DNA of 64,000 bases from NCBI RefSeq assembly GCF_921293095.1, contig NC_060259.1, positions 45,551,812-45,615,811 of the forward strand, read 5' to 3'. Shown here piece after piece: positions 62,160 to 64,000 of this stretch. The stretch is from Ischnura elegans (taxonomy: Eukaryota; Arthropoda; Insecta; Odonata; Coenagrionidae). The first letter of the stretch is position 1; every line of letters starts with the position of its first letter. A program made the translations under genes and the position numbers. The notes under the pieces were generated by a model. That model was not told where the DNA came from, did no database searches, and worked only from the letters and a program-made list of their open reading frames with translations.

Positions 62160-64000
62160 GACCTGAGGGTGGAGAAAAACGGGTTCGCCGAGCAGCCTTC
62201 ACTAACATATGTTGAAAAGTTTTATAAGTCAAGGAAACGAAACTCTTTGCATTCTTGTCATGGATTTTTATAATTAATTAGTCGGAGGAGATAATGACTA
62301 GTTAAGGAATGCAAAGTAAATTATGCCAATGATTTCTTTTTGATTCCTCATTGAATGGAAAATTCTGCGAATCCGATAATAATAATGGTATAGTTTTTGC
62401 TATACATATATTACAAGGCACTCGCGGATTTCTTTTTTACGGAAAAATAAGCTTTGTGGAAAAATAACTGTTTATGTTGCAATCGAGAGACACATGGAAA
62501 AATTCCCTCTTTAATACAAGTAAGGACCTCTACACCATATCAAGCTCTGGAGTAGATATTGACGAGTACTCAAACAAAGAAAAGGGTCATTATTCTCTGC
62601 TAGAAGCAAGTTAATAAATTCCTCTTATATTTGACAAAGGTCTTCCTCAAAATTTTATCGGATGAACATTTCAAGGGAAATCTTGCCAGCCTACTTCATA
62701 CTCTAATGTTAGTCCTAGAGTTGACCCTGAATCTATCTCTAATTGTTTTTTTGGAGTACAAGGTAGATGTAGATACGTTATGCAGCAATACGTTCTTAAT
62801 CGCATTTTAGAACTCAATACCGAAGAGGATGACACATCCTGGTCAAGTAATCCGTTACATTTTGGCAGATTATGTCTAAAATCCCCATTTTAAGGCGACT
62901 TAAGTGTTGCCTAAAGATATCGAAATCGCTTTCGCGCGATCACCATTCCTTTGTTTTCCAGGAAATGTTGGGATTAAATTTTGGCCGTGAGCTCCTAACG
63001 TATTCAAGCGAGGAAATTGATGCCACTTGAAATGTTCTTCGATATGTGCTAATACTACTTGTGCTCTCTCTTGAGCACCTTGCGAGTCGTATTGCTTACG
63101 GGACCATATTACATTTTGCGACCATTTCATGGAAATGGTGGAAATCGATTTGAATAAGGGGTGCATTACTTTTTATTTCCGTATATACTGGATTTTATGT
63201 GTTATGTGGAACGGTACGGTTACCCAAATGGTAAAAACCATGAGGATTCTTGATTACGAAGATAATTGTCATTGTATGCGTAATGGCTGCTGAGTCAGCC
63301 CACGTGACCATGTTTACTCTGCATTGAAGTTTTTATTTGAGGACTGAACTATCTTGAGTTTGAATATTTGTATAAAGGAGAATTCCTAAAAGTTGGAAGG
63401 TAGTTATTAGTAGTGGTATGATCTTGATAGTTTATAGTCTTGAGACGCATTTTTTCACAGGCGAAAAGAAGTATTTACAAATGGTAATATTTGATTTGCT
63501 TTGTTAGGTTTATGATTATCATAAAACGATGTTATTTGCGGCTCATTCAGTAAGAAATCCTATGTCATGAAGATATCTTGTTGTATACCATTACGATTAT
63601 TTCGCGTAGCCTGAAATATTGAAAGAATAATGTATAAGATTGGTGAAATGTAGATAAATTAAATTGGAACTGTCCCATGTGCTAGCAGAAGCTAGAAGTG
63701 TATCATGCTTTCCGCTATTTTAAAAGCCATATCGATGAAAAGAGTTTATCTTTACCTCACAGATTTTTTTGAAGAAAGGAAAAGTATGATAATGAATAAT
63801 TTCATAATCAATTAATATTCTCCTTTACCTGCGTTTAAGTCGCTTCAAAACTTTGAACATATATCAAATACACTTAGCCTTATTTGTTTCTCCACGCAAC
63901 AGCCACTTCAATGAAAATTGTATGCAAAAATAAACTCTGCCGTGTACCCCATATTGTCCAAACATTTTTACAATGCGTCCTTTGGCCATATGTGATAGCC
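62160..64000. other. AT-rich DNA, no gene recognised
   Basis: A minus-strand frame at 62900-63166 (88 codons) lacks known motifs. No Runt-domain sequence is visible up to the window end. Confidence 0.3.

Noticed and set aside
62900..63166. 88-codon minus-strand frame
   Set aside because: No recognisable motif, and checked as a possible Runt exon without success.

Overview
The window looks like nuclear DNA of an insect. It is AT-rich, with very long introns of 4.8 kb and about 27 kb, spliced exons with GT..AG ends, several LINEs, tRNA-derived SINEs, and many short elements with terminal inverted repeats (TIRs). I cannot assign an order or species from sequence alone. No bacterial-style operon, CRISPR array, rRNA gene or convincing tRNA gene is visible.

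The only host protein-coding gene I can support is a Runt/RUNX-family transcription factor on the minus strand. Three exons are visible: 47770-47883 (second half of the Runt DNA-binding domain), 20733-20912 (a linker with a W-L-D..DYFRR block) and 15364-15926 (a proline- and serine-rich tail ending in the Groucho-binding pentapeptide VWRPY and a stop). All three join in phase 1. The exon for the first half of the Runt domain, and the promoter, were not found and probably lie beyond base 64000. Nearly everything from 15.9 to 47.8 kb is therefore intron of this gene. The 47.9-64 kb part is probably another intron or 5' flank, and 1-15.1 kb is 3' flank.

The rest is mobile DNA, with GC-rich islands at roughly 17.3, 26.1-26.7, 36.9-37.6, 49.4-50.0, 54.1-54.6 and 58.1-58.6 kb that may be regulatory. 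The best-preserved element is a nearly complete I/LOA-type LINE (about 7332-12604) with a 13-bp target-site duplication, an ORF1 split by one base in a C-run, and an open 1214-residue ORF2 (endonuclease, reverse transcriptase, RNase H, CCHC). A 5'-truncated RTE-like LINE (18184-19825) has an 11-bp target-site duplication and sits inside the second copy of a local tandem duplication. Two older LINE 3' fragments lie near 24.5-24.8 and 50.2-50.9 kb. One tRNA-derived SINE family is present in five places, once nested inside a TIR element. An internally deleted mariner-like transposase lies near 56.0-56.3 kb, and fragments of a THAP domain and of a SWIM/YqaJ-type insect protein family lie near 5.1 and 5.8-6.1 kb.

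No clearly new biological system is evident. The most unusual structures are a 173-bp near-perfect palindrome at 21.1-21.3 kb, a 130-bp duplication (two differences) at 54.6 and 55.6 kb carrying a start codon and a strong splice donor, and a compact CRE/CCAAT/TATA cluster at 26.6 kb inside the big intron.
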